Source: Pseudomonadota bacterium
GTDB lineage: Bacteria; Pseudomonadota; Gammaproteobacteria; Xanthomonadales; Xanthomonadaceae
Reading direction: 5' to 3'
Assembly: GCA_023423675.1 (NCBI GenBank)
Contig: JAFAFD010000304.1
Span: 1-11,905, forward strand
Length of the DNA stretch: 11,905 nucleotides
Shown here: positions 1-9,266 of the stretch, one piece after another
How positions within the stretch are numbered: position 1 is the stretch's first letter
Layout: every line of letters starts with the position of its first letter
Made by a program: the position numbers and the translations under genes
Notes under the pieces: generated by a model
The model's database searches: none
What the model saw: only the letters and a program-made list of their open reading frames with translations
What the model was told of the DNA's origin: nothing

Positions 1-103
1 GGGTTGGGCAGGACGCCCAACCCCGGTCTTGCCGAGTGCGCAGGACAGCGCACTCGAGCAAGGCGCCTACGAGCTACATGGACGTATTTACCGCGTGTCC
101 TGC
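1..103 (+). repeat. Tandem hairpins with AGGAC loops plus a third GGA motif
   Basis: Two perfect hairpins stand side by side. The first is GGGTTGGGC (1-9), loop AGGAC (10-14), GCCCAACCC (15-23). The second is GAGTGCGC (34-41), loop AGGACA (42-47), GCGCACTC (48-55), extended by an outer CTTGC (28-32)/GCAAG (58-62) pairing. Further on, UACAUGGACGUA (74-85) places GGA in a small loop closed by TAC/GTA. TGTCCTGC (96-103) is the exact complement of GCAGGACA (40-47), so the second loop could pair with the 3' part. The element lies downstream of mtgA and continues off the left edge. It could be a dispersed palindromic repeat or a structured RNA with CsrA/RsmA-type GGA loops. The structure is seen directly; the identity is not established. 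Confidence 0.55.
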
Positions 104-160
104 CTGCGGTAGCCCTCCGCCTCACCCATGAACCGGAAGGCGCCGCGAAACGATCAACCG

Positions 161-916
161 TTACTCCTCCAGATACCCCGCCCCGCCCAGCTGCCGGGCC
201 TGCCGCTGTATCCACGTCGCCCGCCGCTGCACGTACGGCCCCGGCTTGGCCGCGTTGTACCGCCGCGGCGCCGGCAGCACCGCCGCCAACCGGGCGCTTT
301 CACCCGGTGCCAGCCGCGCCGCGTCCTTGCCCCAGAATTTCTGCGCCGCCGCCTGCGCGCCGTACACGCCATCACCGAACTCGGCGATGTTGGCGTACAT
401 CTCCAGGATGCGTTCCTTCGGCCAGAACGCCTCGATCAGCACCGTGTACCAGACCTCCAGGCCCTTGCGGATCCAGCTGCGGCCCTGCCAGAGGAACAAG
501 TTTTTGGCCACCTGCTGGCTGATCGTGCTGGCCCCGCGCAGGCGCCCGCCCTTGGCGTTGTGGTCACGCGCCTTTTCGATGGCCTGCAGGTCGAACCCGT
601 TGTGCTCCGGGAAGCGCTGGTCTTCGGCGGCCACCAGCGAGATCGGCAGGCTCGGTGCCATCTGGTCCAGGTCGCGCCACTGGTAATGCAGACGGTAGGA
701 CCAGTCGCCCTCGCCCAGTGCCTCGCCATAGCGCCACAGCATCACCGTGGACAGCGGCGGGTCGATGAAGCGCAGCACCAGCACCTGCAGGCAGCTGAAG
801 CCCACGAACAGTACCGGCAGCCACAGCAGCCGCTTCCAGCGCCAGCGTCGGCGGGCCGGAGTGGTCGCCACGGCCTGCCCGGCCTCCACCTTGTCCTGCT
901 CTCCCCCTGCCCCCAT
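161..916 (-). CDS. mtgA: Monofunctional biosynthetic peptidoglycan transglycosylase (GT51)
   Basis: This enzyme polymerises lipid II into glycan strands at the periplasmic face of the inner membrane and lacks a transpeptidase domain. The 251-residue product is close to the usual size for MtgA. It has a short cytoplasmic tail, one membrane helix (about residues 30-50) and a GT51 domain with all the expected motifs in order. These are [10 protein letters not shown] with the catalytic Glu at about residue 98, [17 protein letters not shown] with the second conserved Glu at about 154, [17 protein letters not shown], and a closing [14 protein letters not shown] chose the ATG at 916 because an AGAAGGA sequence lies about 10 nt upstream. 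A TTG at 964 would add 16 residues and has only an AGGGG 3 nt away. The gene is transcribed divergently from hslO. Function is secure; the start is less so. Confidence 0.93.
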   Translation of the reverse strand: MGAGGEQDKVEAGQAVATTPARRRWRWKRLLWLPVLFVGFSCLQVLVLRFIDPPLSTVMLWRYGEALGEGDWSYRLHYQWRDLDQMAPSLPISLVAAEDQRFPEHNGFDLQAIEKARDHNAKGGRLRGASTISQQVAKNLFLWQGRSWIRKGLEVWYTVLIEAFWPKERILEMYANIAEFGDGVYGAQAAAQKFWGKDAARLAPGESARLAAVLPAPRRYNAAKPGPYVQRRATWIQRQARQLGGAGYLEE

Positions 917-993
917 TACTGGTGCATCCTTCTCATGCCTGGTTGTCGGCGCATTATCCGGCAACCGCCCCTGTTTACGCGCGATGTGAGCCG
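917..993. promoter_or_regulatory. Divergent mtgA/hslO intergenic spacer
   Basis: This 77-base gap lies between the two divergent start codons and must hold, or overlap, the promoters of both genes unless they lie inside the neighbouring coding sequence. I see no convincing -35/-10 pair on either strand and no palindromic operator. The only clear signal is AGAAGGA on the minus strand, serving mtgA. hslO has just a GAG three bases before its ATG. Confidence 0.3.
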
Positions 994-1887
994 ATGACCG
1001 CCCAAACCGATTCCCTGATCCGCTTCCTGCTGCCCGACGCCGGCGTCCGTGGCGTGCACGTGCAACTGCAGGCCACCTGGCAGGAAATCCTGTCCCATGC
1101 CGTGTACCCGGACAACGCCGCCGAACTGCTCGGCGAGGCCTGCGTGGCCTCGGCCCTGTTCACCGGCCACACCAAGGTGGACGGCCGCCTGTCCATCCAG
1201 CTGCGCAGCAACACCGGCCTGCGCACCCTGTTCGCCGAGTGCACCGCCGCCGGCACCCTGCGCGGCATCGCCCAGCTGGCCGACGGCGCCGACGCGCCGC
1301 GCGACCTGTCCAGCCTGGGCAGCGACGCGCTACTGGCGATCACCATCGAGAATCCCGGCCTGGACCCGCGCGAACCGCAGCGCTACCAGAGCCTGGTCGG
1401 TCTGACCGCGCCGGCGCTGGATGAGGCCTTCGAGGACTACTTCCGCCAGTCCGAACAGCTGCCGACCCGCCTGCTGCTGGCCGCTGACCGCAACGGCGCC
1501 GTGGGCCTGCTGCTGCAGAAGCTGCCCGGCGACGAGGGCGACGACGACGGCTGGGCCCGCGCCAGCGCCCTGTTCGACACGCTGGGCAAGGCCGAACTGC
1601 TGGCCACCCCGGCCGAGCAGATGCTGCACCGCCTGTTCCATGAGGAAAAGCCGGAACTGATGGGCAGCAAGCCGCTGGCCTTCGGCTGCTCCTGCTCGCA
1701 CGAGCGGGTGGCCTCGATGCTGGTCTCCCTGGGCGAGGAAGAAGCCCGCGCGGCCGCCGAAGACACCGGCGCGGTGGAAGTCCGCTGCGAATTCTGCGGA
1801 CGGGAGTATCACTTTCCGTTGACGGAGTTCGGCATACTGTTCCACGGTGCCGAGGGGACTGTACCGGCACCTGAACGACTTCAATGA
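994..1887 (+). CDS. hslO: Hsp33 redox-regulated molecular chaperone
   Basis: Hsp33 is a cytoplasmic holdase. It is inactive when reduced and zinc-bound, and is switched on by oxidative unfolding that forms disulfides among four cysteines. The 297-residue product matches the family length. The C-terminal zinc centre is intact: C232-S-C234, then C265-E-F-C268, giving the CXC-X30-CXXC pattern. The N-terminal part ([16 protein letters not shown], then [21 protein letters not shown]) is typical of the Hsp33 substrate-binding domain. The frame is open back to a GTG at 922, but the ATG at 994 gives the standard family N-terminus ([14 protein letters not shown]), so I used it. The Shine-Dalgarno sequence is weak. 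hslO diverges from mtgA and nothing suggests a functional link. Confidence 0.95.
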   Translation: MTAQTDSLIRFLLPDAGVRGVHVQLQATWQEILSHAVYPDNAAELLGEACVASALFTGHTKVDGRLSIQLRSNTGLRTLFAECTAAGTLRGIAQLADGADAPRDLSSLGSDALLAITIENPGLDPREPQRYQSLVGLTAPALDEAFEDYFRQSEQLPTRLLLAADRNGAVGLLLQKLPGDEGDDDGWARASALFDTLGKAELLATPAEQMLHRLFHEEKPELMGSKPLAFGCSCSHERVASMLVSLGEEEARAAAEDTGAVEVRCEFCGREYHFPLTEFGILFHGAEGTVPAPERLQ

Positions 1888-1922
1888 ATGAGCAGGTCTT
1901 GTGTTCTGGGGAGGATCAAGGC

Positions 1923-1951
1923 TTGTTAAGATTTCATAAACACCCTAGGAT
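1923..1951 (+). promoter_or_regulatory. Sigma70-like promoter for the 2007 gene
   Basis: TTGTTA (1923-1928) and TAGGAT (1946-1951) are separated by 17 bp. Each matches the sigma70 consensus at 4 of 6 positions, in an AT-richer patch right after hslO. Transcription would start near 1958 and give an untranslated leader of about 49 nt. The assignment rests on pattern alone. Confidence 0.4.
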
Positions 1952-1953
1952 CG

Positions 1954-1975
1954 AGTTCCCGCCCCAGCGGGAACT
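1954..1975 (+). terminator. Hairpin after hslO, possible terminator
   Basis: AGTTCCCGC (1954-1962), loop CCCA, GCGGGAACT (1967-1975) form a perfect 9-bp stem. It is followed only by TCCGTTGT, not a true T-run, so termination of hslO would be weak. The hairpin overlaps the start point predicted from the upstream promoter, so it is better explained as an hslO terminator than as a leader structure of the next gene. Confidence 0.4.
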
Positions 1976-2006
1976 TCCGTTGTCCGTCACTGTCTGAACT
2001 GGTCCG

Positions 2007-2864
2007 ATGCGTACTTTCCTGCGTCTACCGCTGGCCCTGCTGATCGCCCTTGGCGCGATCACGGGCGCGCATGCGCAGAGCAAGGACACCCGCACCGTGC
2101 TGCCGGTCTGGAACAAGGGCAGCGGCAAGGTCGAGGCCCTCCTGTACCTGGAACCGACCGGCGAACAGGCCGCGGGGGCCCGCTGGCACTTCGGCCGCAA
2201 CTCGCTGGACGCGGCCTTCGGCCTGTCCTCCGGCGATTCGCTGGGCCTGCTGTGCAGCAACAGCAGCGGCAGCAGCATCAGCGGGTTGGCCAGCCACTGC
2301 ATGCTGGCCAGCCTCGGCGATGACGATGACGCCATCGGTGCCAACAACCGCCGCCTGACCGGTACCGCCGCACTCAACCGCGGCAACAACCGCCTGGGCA
2401 TCACCGCCGGTACCAGCCGCGAGACCCTGCCGGCCTGGCTCGCCTCGCCGAACAAGACCCCGGCCCTGCGCGGCGAACAGAACGACCTGACCGTGTTCGC
2501 CCAGCGCAACATCGGCCGCGAAGGCTTCGTGTCCATCGCCGGTACCTACGCCAAGGCGCGCCTGGTGCCGATCTCCGATGCATCGCCGGCCCTGGTCGAC
2601 CGCTGGGACAGCAAGAGCCTGAGCCTGGGTGCCGGCTACGGCAATTTCACCGGCAGCATCATCGGCCGCGTGGTCGACGTTCCCGGCAAGCCGGGCAAGT
2701 GGGAAGGCCTGGGCATCGGCCTCACCTGGCGTACCCCGTGGTCGGGCCAGCTGACCGTCGGCGCCGAAAACGTGATCAGCCGCGGCAAGAATCCGTTCTC
2801 CCCGCGCAACGAGAGCAACGACGACGGCACCGTGCCGTACGTCCGCTACGAGCAGGATCTGTAA
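2007..2864 (+). CDS. Exported protein of unknown function, possible outer-membrane beta-barrel
   Basis: The 285-residue product begins with a clear Sec signal peptide: charged MRTFLR, a hydrophobic core, then GAHA|Q with cleavage after about residue 23. I do not recognise the family. The mature part alternates polar and hydrophobic residues in short stretches broken by Gly/Asn/Asp turns (for example SKSLSLGAGYGNFTGSIIGRVVD and GLGIGLTWRTPWSGQLTVGAEN), as in small outer-membrane barrels. It does not end in the usual C-terminal Phe (the end is YVRYEQDL). A Ser/Asn/Gly-rich segment around residues 84-98 and an Asp run follow near the only two cysteines, about 15 residues apart. The gene has its own apparent promoter and terminator, so it is probably monocistronic. 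There is no good Shine-Dalgarno, but the ATG is fixed by the signal peptide. Coding status is secure; function is unknown. Confidence 0.85.
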   Translation: MRTFLRLPLALLIALGAITGAHAQSKDTRTVLPVWNKGSGKVEALLYLEPTGEQAAGARWHFGRNSLDAAFGLSSGDSLGLLCSNSSGSSISGLASHCMLASLGDDDDAIGANNRRLTGTAALNRGNNRLGITAGTSRETLPAWLASPNKTPALRGEQNDLTVFAQRNIGREGFVSIAGTYAKARLVPISDASPALVDRWDSKSLSLGAGYGNFTGSIIGRVVDVPGKPGKWEGLGIGLTWRTPWSGQLTVGAENVISRGKNPFSPRNESNDDGTVPYVRYEQDL

Positions 2865-2917
2865 GACCGGCTGCACAGCGCACAGGCGCCTGCTGCACCC
2901 CACCGCCAGCTGACCCG

Positions 2918-2941
2918 AAAGCGCCCCATGGGCGCTTTTTT
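2918..2941 (+). terminator. Rho-independent terminator of the 2007 gene
   Basis: AAAGCGCCC (2918-2926) pairs with GGGCGCTTT (2930-2938) around a CAT loop, or CCATG if the top pair is open, and runs into six T residues (2936-2941). It lies 54 bases after the stop codon. Confidence 0.85.
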
Positions 2942-3260
2942 CATACGTCAAGCGTCGCCGCGCCGGTTACGTTGAAACCGATTGCATATCAAGCGAAGCC
3001 ACCAGATAAGGCAAACAAAGTCTGGAAAGCCGTGTGATTACTTTCCTGCACGTTTCGACACACTTTGAAAAACATGCGCGCAAGCAATTGTTCCACATGG
3101 CTTTTATGGCTAAAACACGGCAAGCACATGCATTGTTAACACAGCTTTAATTCTTTGCTTACGGCAGTTACTATCGGGTCAGCCTTCGTTTTTGGAGCGG
3201 CATTTTCCGCACCGCACGCAGGCACACACCCAGCCAAGATCCCTTGGAGAGAGAGAGCCA
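2942..3260 (+). promoter_or_regulatory. AT-richer leader and promoter region of the TonB receptor gene
   Basis: This 319-base stretch has no gene I can support and is clearly AT-richer than its surroundings, mainly at about 2970-3200. It contains the 8-bp palindrome TGTTAACA (3134-3141). A possible promoter has a weak TTTAAT (3146-3151), a 17-bp spacer and TACTAT (3169-3174), which would give a leader of about 80 nt. GTGTG (3031-3035) and CACAC (3060-3064) form a widely spaced inverted pair. Just before the gene, CCAAG (3234-3238) can pair with CTTGG (3243-3247), touching the first bases of the ribosome binding site GGAGAGAGAGAG (3246-3257). The promoter call is tentative. Confidence 0.4.
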
Positions 3261-6152
<2,892 letters not shown>

Positions 6153-6179
6153 TAGAAGACTGGGCCTAGCATGACCCGA

Positions 6180-6212
6180 GCAATGGCCCCGGCAACGGGG
6201 CCATTGCCTTTT
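6180..6212 (+). terminator. Rho-independent terminator of the TonB receptor gene
   Basis: GCAATGGCCCCG (6180-6191) and CGGGGCCATTGC (6196-6207) form a perfect 12-bp stem capped by a GCAA tetraloop of the GNRA class. CTTTT follows. It begins 27 bases after a double stop (TGA TAG) and ends 26 bases before the next start codon. Confidence 0.85.
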
Positions 6213-6238
6213 CTGATCATCCAACCCGGAGTCCTGCC

Positions 6239-7534
6239 ATGTCCGATGTTGCCGTGCTGACCGAACGCGCCCTGGCCCATGCCCGCAACGGCGACACCAC
6301 GGCGGCCGAACAGAGCTTCCGTGAGCTGCTGCAGCACGCGCCGGAAGATGTGCAGGCGTTGAATTTCATTGCCCGCTGCCACAGCACCCGCGGCGAGCAC
6401 GCGGCTGCGGAGCGGCTGCTGCAGCGCGCGCTGGCAGCAGCGCCCGATGATGCCGGCACGCTTAAAAATCTGGCGGTGAGCCTGGTCGAACAAGGCCAAT
6501 GGCAGGCTGCCCTGGCCCATCTGCAACCGCTGCTGGCGCAGGACCCGGGCTTCTTCGTTGCCCGCCTGTACCTGGCGCTGAGCCTGCAGCAGAGCGGTGC
6601 ACACGCCGCTGCCCTTACCCACTTCTACCAGGCGGTCAGCCAGGCGCAGCGACAGGGCCACTGGACCAGCGCGCAGACCACCCCGCCCGGCCTGCGTCGC
6701 CTGGTCGAACACGCCATGCGCAGCCTGCGTGACGGCCGCCGCCATACCCTGCAGCAGGTGCTGGCACCGCTGCAGCAGCGCCATGGACGCAGCGCGCTGC
6801 AACGCATCGAACAGGCCGTTGCCGGCTACCTGGGCGAACTGCGCCTGGCCACCGCCGGTCCCGAACAGCGGCCCACCTTCCTGTACATCCCCGGCCTGCC
6901 TTCGCCGCGCTATTTCGATCCTGCACTGTTCCCGTGGTACGAGACGCTGCAGGACGCCACCCCGCTGCTGCGCGAGGAACTGCTTTCGGTGCTGGAAGAA
7001 CGCCAGTTGCTGGCCCCCTTCCTTGGCGAACCCAGTGCCGGGCGCGGTGGCAGCTATCTCGGCGGCGATGGCGAGCAGCCGCGCTGGGACGGTTTCTTCT
7101 TCCATCGCCACGGCAAGGTCTTCAGCGAAAACGCACAGCGCTGCCCGCGCACCGCGGCCGCGCTGGAGCAGGTGCCGCTGGTACGCATCGAAGGCCATGC
7201 ACCGGAAACCCTGTACTCGGTGCTTGGCCCCGGCTCGCACATCCTGCCGCATACCGGGGTCACCAACAGCCGCATCGTCACCCACCTGCCGCTGATCGTG
7301 CCGGAGCACTGCGCCCTGCGCGTGGCCGGTGAAGAACACGCCTGGCAGGAAGGGCGCTGCGTGAGCTTTGACGACACCTGGGAACACGAAGCCTGGAACC
7401 GCAGCCAATCAACCCGCGTCGTGCTGCTGTTCGACGTGTGGAACCCCGGCCTGGATGAGGCCGAGCGCGATGCCATCGATGCGCTGGTGCGCGGCATCGC
7501 CGAGTTGAACGGCGAAGACATCCTGGCCGGCTGA
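6239..7534 (+). CDS. TPR protein with aspartyl/asparaginyl beta-hydroxylase domain
   Basis: The product has 431 residues. The N-terminal part (about 2-150) is a run of roughly four TPR-like helical repeats (for example AAERLLQRALAAAPDDAGTLKNLAVSLVEQG), a protein-binding scaffold. The C-terminal part (about 215-410) resembles the AspH-type Fe(II)/2-oxoglutarate dioxygenases. It has LGPGSHILPHTGVTNSRIV with iron ligand H338, HLPLIVP, and FDDTWEHEAWN with H383, plus R393 in the position expected for 2-oxoglutarate binding. The family uses two His and no acidic iron ligand, as here. There is no signal peptide, so it should be cytoplasmic. GGAG lies 7 nt before the ATG. It follows the TonB receptor on the same strand but behind a terminator, so expression is probably mainly independent or by readthrough. 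The hydroxylated substrate is unknown. Confidence 0.88.
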   Translation: MSDVAVLTERALAHARNGDTTAAEQSFRELLQHAPEDVQALNFIARCHSTRGEHAAAERLLQRALAAAPDDAGTLKNLAVSLVEQGQWQAALAHLQPLLAQDPGFFVARLYLALSLQQSGAHAAALTHFYQAVSQAQRQGHWTSAQTTPPGLRRLVEHAMRSLRDGRRHTLQQVLAPLQQRHGRSALQRIEQAVAGYLGELRLATAGPEQRPTFLYIPGLPSPRYFDPALFPWYETLQDATPLLREELLSVLEERQLLAPFLGEPSAGRGGSYLGGDGEQPRWDGFFFHRHGKVFSENAQRCPRTAAALEQVPLVRIEGHAPETLYSVLGPGSHILPHTGVTNSRIVTHLPLIVPEHCALRVAGEEHAWQEGRCVSFDDTWEHEAWNRSQSTRVVLLFDVWNPGLDEAERDAIDALVRGIAELNGEDILAG

Positions 7535-7543
7535 ATCCAGGGG

Positions 7544-7597
7544 CGGCTCCACTCGTGGAGCCGACCCGATTGCCGGCTCACCGCGCGCGAAGCGCGG
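7544..7597. terminator. Two hairpins between convergent genes, likely bidirectional terminator
   Basis: CGGCTCCA (7544-7551), loop CTCG, TGGAGCCG (7556-7563) is a perfect 8-bp stem. CCGCGC (7581-7586), loop GCGAA, GCGCGG (7592-7597) is a second. Neither has a T-run on either strand. The position between the ends of two convergent genes fits a transcription stop. The first also resembles the short intergenic palindromes common in Stenotrophomonas, although the GTAG flank of the SMAG type is absent. Confidence 0.45.
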
Positions 7598-7603
7598 TTG
7601 CGG

Positions 7604-8206
7604 TTACCCGTTCGGGATCAACGTCTCGATCAGGTGCTCGACGTAGGCTTCGAAATCCTCGCGTGCCTGCTTCGGCTGCTGCAGCTGCAGCGACAGCTGC
7701 AGGAAGCCGACATAGGCCGCGTAGGCCAGCCGGGCGCGATGGCGTGCATCGGTCGAACTGAGCCCAGCCTGGCGGAACGAGGCCACCAGGTAATCCAGGC
7801 GCCGCTGCGAGACCCGGTCGATCACCGGCCGCACCATCGGGTGGTCCAGCGCCTTCAGCAGCTCGCTGTAGATGATGTGCGGCTGCACTTCGTGCGCCAC
7901 CATCTGGAAAAGCTGGCGCAGGCGCGCACGCGGATCGGGCACGTCTTCGAGGCTGCCGAAGACCTGCTCCTGTTCAAACAGTTCCCAGCGTTCAAGCGCG
8001 GCCTGCAGCAGTGCATCGCGCGAAGGGAAATGCCAGTAGAAGCTGCCCTTGGTCACGCCAAGACGGCGCGCCAGCGGCTCCACCGCGACGGCGCCCACAC
8101 CTTGTTCAGCGATCAGATCGAGGGCCGCCTGTGCCCAGTCTTCGGCACTGAGGCGGCTGTTGCGGCCGGCACGCGGTTCGCCGGCAGAAGCGTCAGGTTG
8201 ATTCAT
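7604..8206 (-). CDS. TetR-family transcriptional regulator
   Basis: The 200-residue product has the TetR DNA-binding domain at its N-terminus, with a helix-turn-helix at about residues 38-60 (VEPLARRLGVTKGSFYWHFPSRDALL, given here only by its ends VEPLARR and SFYWHF as the signature). The C-terminal half is all helical and should bind a small effector and form dimers. It diverges from the hydrolase-fadE operon and is its most likely repressor. There is no Shine-Dalgarno before the ATG. TTAAAT on the minus strand (8214-8219) ends 7 nt before the start codon, so the transcript is probably leaderless. A CCATAC half-site (8220-8225) abuts that -10, suggesting autoregulation. The effector may be an acyl-CoA or ester-derived compound; this is inferred only from the neighbours. 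Confidence 0.9.
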   Translation of the reverse strand: MNQPDASAGEPRAGRNSRLSAEDWAQAALDLIAEQGVGAVAVEPLARRLGVTKGSFYWHFPSRDALLQAALERWELFEQEQVFGSLEDVPDPRARLRQLFQMVAHEVQPHIIYSELLKALDHPMVRPVIDRVSQRRLDYLVASFRQAGLSSTDARHRARLAYAAYVGFLQLSLQLQQPKQAREDFEAYVEHLIETLIPNG

Positions 8207-8213
8207 GGGGGAG

Positions 8214-8242
8214 ATTTAACCATACGGCGGGGTTCGTTGCAG
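8214..8242 (-). promoter_or_regulatory. Promoter of the TetR gene, probably leaderless
   Basis: On the minus strand, CTGCAA (8242-8237) and TTAAAT (8219-8214) are 17 bp apart. The -10 matches the consensus at four positions; the -35 is poor. Seven bases (8213-8207) separate the -10 from the ATG, so transcription should begin at or next to the start codon. GTATGG lies directly upstream of the -10. Confidence 0.35.
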
Positions 8243-8298
8243 TACGCCGTTGCGGCCGAAACCGTCGCGGGGCGGGCGATGGCGCCTTGCGCAGCGCA

Positions 8299-8316
8299 CC
8301 ATACTGCATGGTATTG
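8299..8316. promoter_or_regulatory. Candidate TetR operator O2 over the hydrolase -35
   Basis: CCATACT (8299-8305), GCAT, GGTATTG (8310-8316) is an imperfect inverted repeat. The left half is identical to that of the operator at 8335-8352, and the right half differs from it at two of seven positions. It overlaps the first bases of the TTGACT -35 element (8314-8319). Confidence 0.5.
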
Positions 8317-8341
8317 ACTTCCGTCACCAGCCATCCATACT
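8314..8341 (+). promoter_or_regulatory. Sigma70-like promoter of the hydrolase-fadE operon
   Basis: TTGACT (8314-8319, 5 of 6 matches) is followed after 16 bp by CATACT (8336-8341, 4 of 6 matches). Only seven bases separate the -10 from the ATG at 8349, which predicts a leaderless transcript. Both elements are covered by the palindromes at 8299-8316 and 8335-8352, a layout expected for repression. Confidence 0.45.
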
Positions 8342-8352
8342 AGCGAGTATGG
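8335..8352. promoter_or_regulatory. Candidate TetR operator O1 over the hydrolase -10 and start codon
   Basis: CCATACT (8335-8341), AGCG, AGTATGG (8346-8352) is a perfect 7-bp inverted repeat with a 4-bp centre. It covers the -10 element and includes the ATG start codon (8349-8351). Size and symmetry fit a TetR-family dimer site. Confidence 0.6.
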
Positions 8353-9266
8353 TTACGTCCCCTACTCCCGCCGCGTTCCACGACCTGCGTCTGGAGGCGG
8401 CCCATGGCGCCCATCTGGCGGCCACGGCCAGCGACCACGGTCGCCGCGGCCGCGTGCTGTTCGCCCATGGCTTCGGCCAGACCCGGCATGCGTGGAGTGC
8501 CACCGCACGGGCGCTGTCTGCCGCCGGCCTGCAGACGCTGGCCTACGATGCGCGCGGCCACGGTGATTCGGACTGGAACGCCGCCGACCTGCCCTACCAC
8601 GGCGAACAGTTCGCCGATGATCTGATCGTACTGGCCGGCGAGCTGCCGCGCCCGCCGGTGCTGGTTGCCGCCTCGATGGGCGGGCTGTTCGGCCTGCTTG
8701 CCGAATCGCGCTGGCCGGGCCTGTTCTCGGCGATGGTGCTGGTCGACATCACCCCGCGCTGGGACACCGCCGGCGTCGAGCGCATCCTCGCCTTCATGAC
8801 CGCCCATCCCGATGGCTTCGCCTCGCTGGCCCAGGCCGCGGACGTGATCTCCGCCTACCTGCCGCACCGCCCGCGCAAATCCGAGCAGTCGCTGCGTGCG
8901 CTGCTGCGCGAGGATGGGCACGGCCGCTGGCGCTGGCACTGGGATCCGCGCCTGGTGGCCGAACTGGCCCGCGACAGCGAACAGCACCAGGATGCACTGG
9001 CCGAGGCCGCGCGCCAGGTGAAGTGCCCGCTGCTGCTGGTCAGTGGCGGCCGCAGCGACCTGGTCACGCCGCAGACCGTCGCCGAATTCCTGGCATTGGC
9101 GCCGCACGCGCGCCACGTACAGTTGCCGCAGGCCACGCACATGGTCGCCGGTGATGACAACGACGCCTTTACCGCTACTGTGTTGGACTATCTGGACGTG
9201 TTGCCCGCAGCGGATGCTGCAGCTTCGTCCGCCACAAACGAGCACGTCACCGGAGCACGCTCATGA
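8349..9266 (+). CDS. Alpha/beta-hydrolase, probable esterase or thioesterase
   Basis: The 305-residue product has the alpha/beta-hydrolase fold signatures: HGFG oxyanion region (40-43), YDARGHGDSD, nucleophile elbow AASMGG with S109, acid D237 in SGGRSDLV, and H264 in ATHM. The elbow is A-x-S-x-G rather than the usual G-x-S-x-G, a tolerated variant. There is no signal peptide, so it is cytoplasmic. The frame is open upstream to a TTG at 8250, but that start would run through the promoter and both operators. The ATG at 8349 gives the normal N-terminus. There is no Shine-Dalgarno; the mRNA is probably leaderless. The stop codon overlaps the fadE start (ATGA), so the two are translationally coupled. 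It probably releases fatty acids or acyl groups for the downstream dehydrogenase; the exact substrate is unknown. Confidence 0.9.
   Translation: MVTSPTPAAFHDLRLEAAHGAHLAATASDHGRRGRVLFAHGFGQTRHAWSATARALSAAGLQTLAYDARGHGDSDWNAADLPYHGEQFADDLIVLAGELPRPPVLVAASMGGLFGLLAESRWPGLFSAMVLVDITPRWDTAGVERILAFMTAHPDGFASLAQAADVISAYLPHRPRKSEQSLRALLREDGHGRWRWHWDPRLVAELARDSEQHQDALAEAARQVKCPLLLVSGGRSDLVTPQTVAEFLALAPHARHVQLPQATHMVAGDDNDAFTATVLDYLDVLPAADAAASSATNEHVTGARS

Noticed and set aside
128..997. 289-codon plus-strand open frame over mtgA
   Set aside because: The minus strand carries all five GT51 motifs. The plus frame is Arg/Pro/Gln-rich with no domains.
1954..1975. Riboswitch or attenuator in the leader of the 2007 gene
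   Set aside because: It is a single simple hairpin that overlaps the predicted transcription start, with no alternative pairing or leader peptide visible.
3031..3064. TGTGA half-site suggesting a CRP/Clp box upstream of the TonB receptor
   Set aside because: Only one half (3032-3036) matches; the partner TCACA at the required 6-bp spacing is absent.
7544..7563. SMAG-type repetitive palindrome
   Set aside because: The stem is similar in style, but the defining GTAG at one end is missing, so it is listed only as a hairpin between convergent genes.
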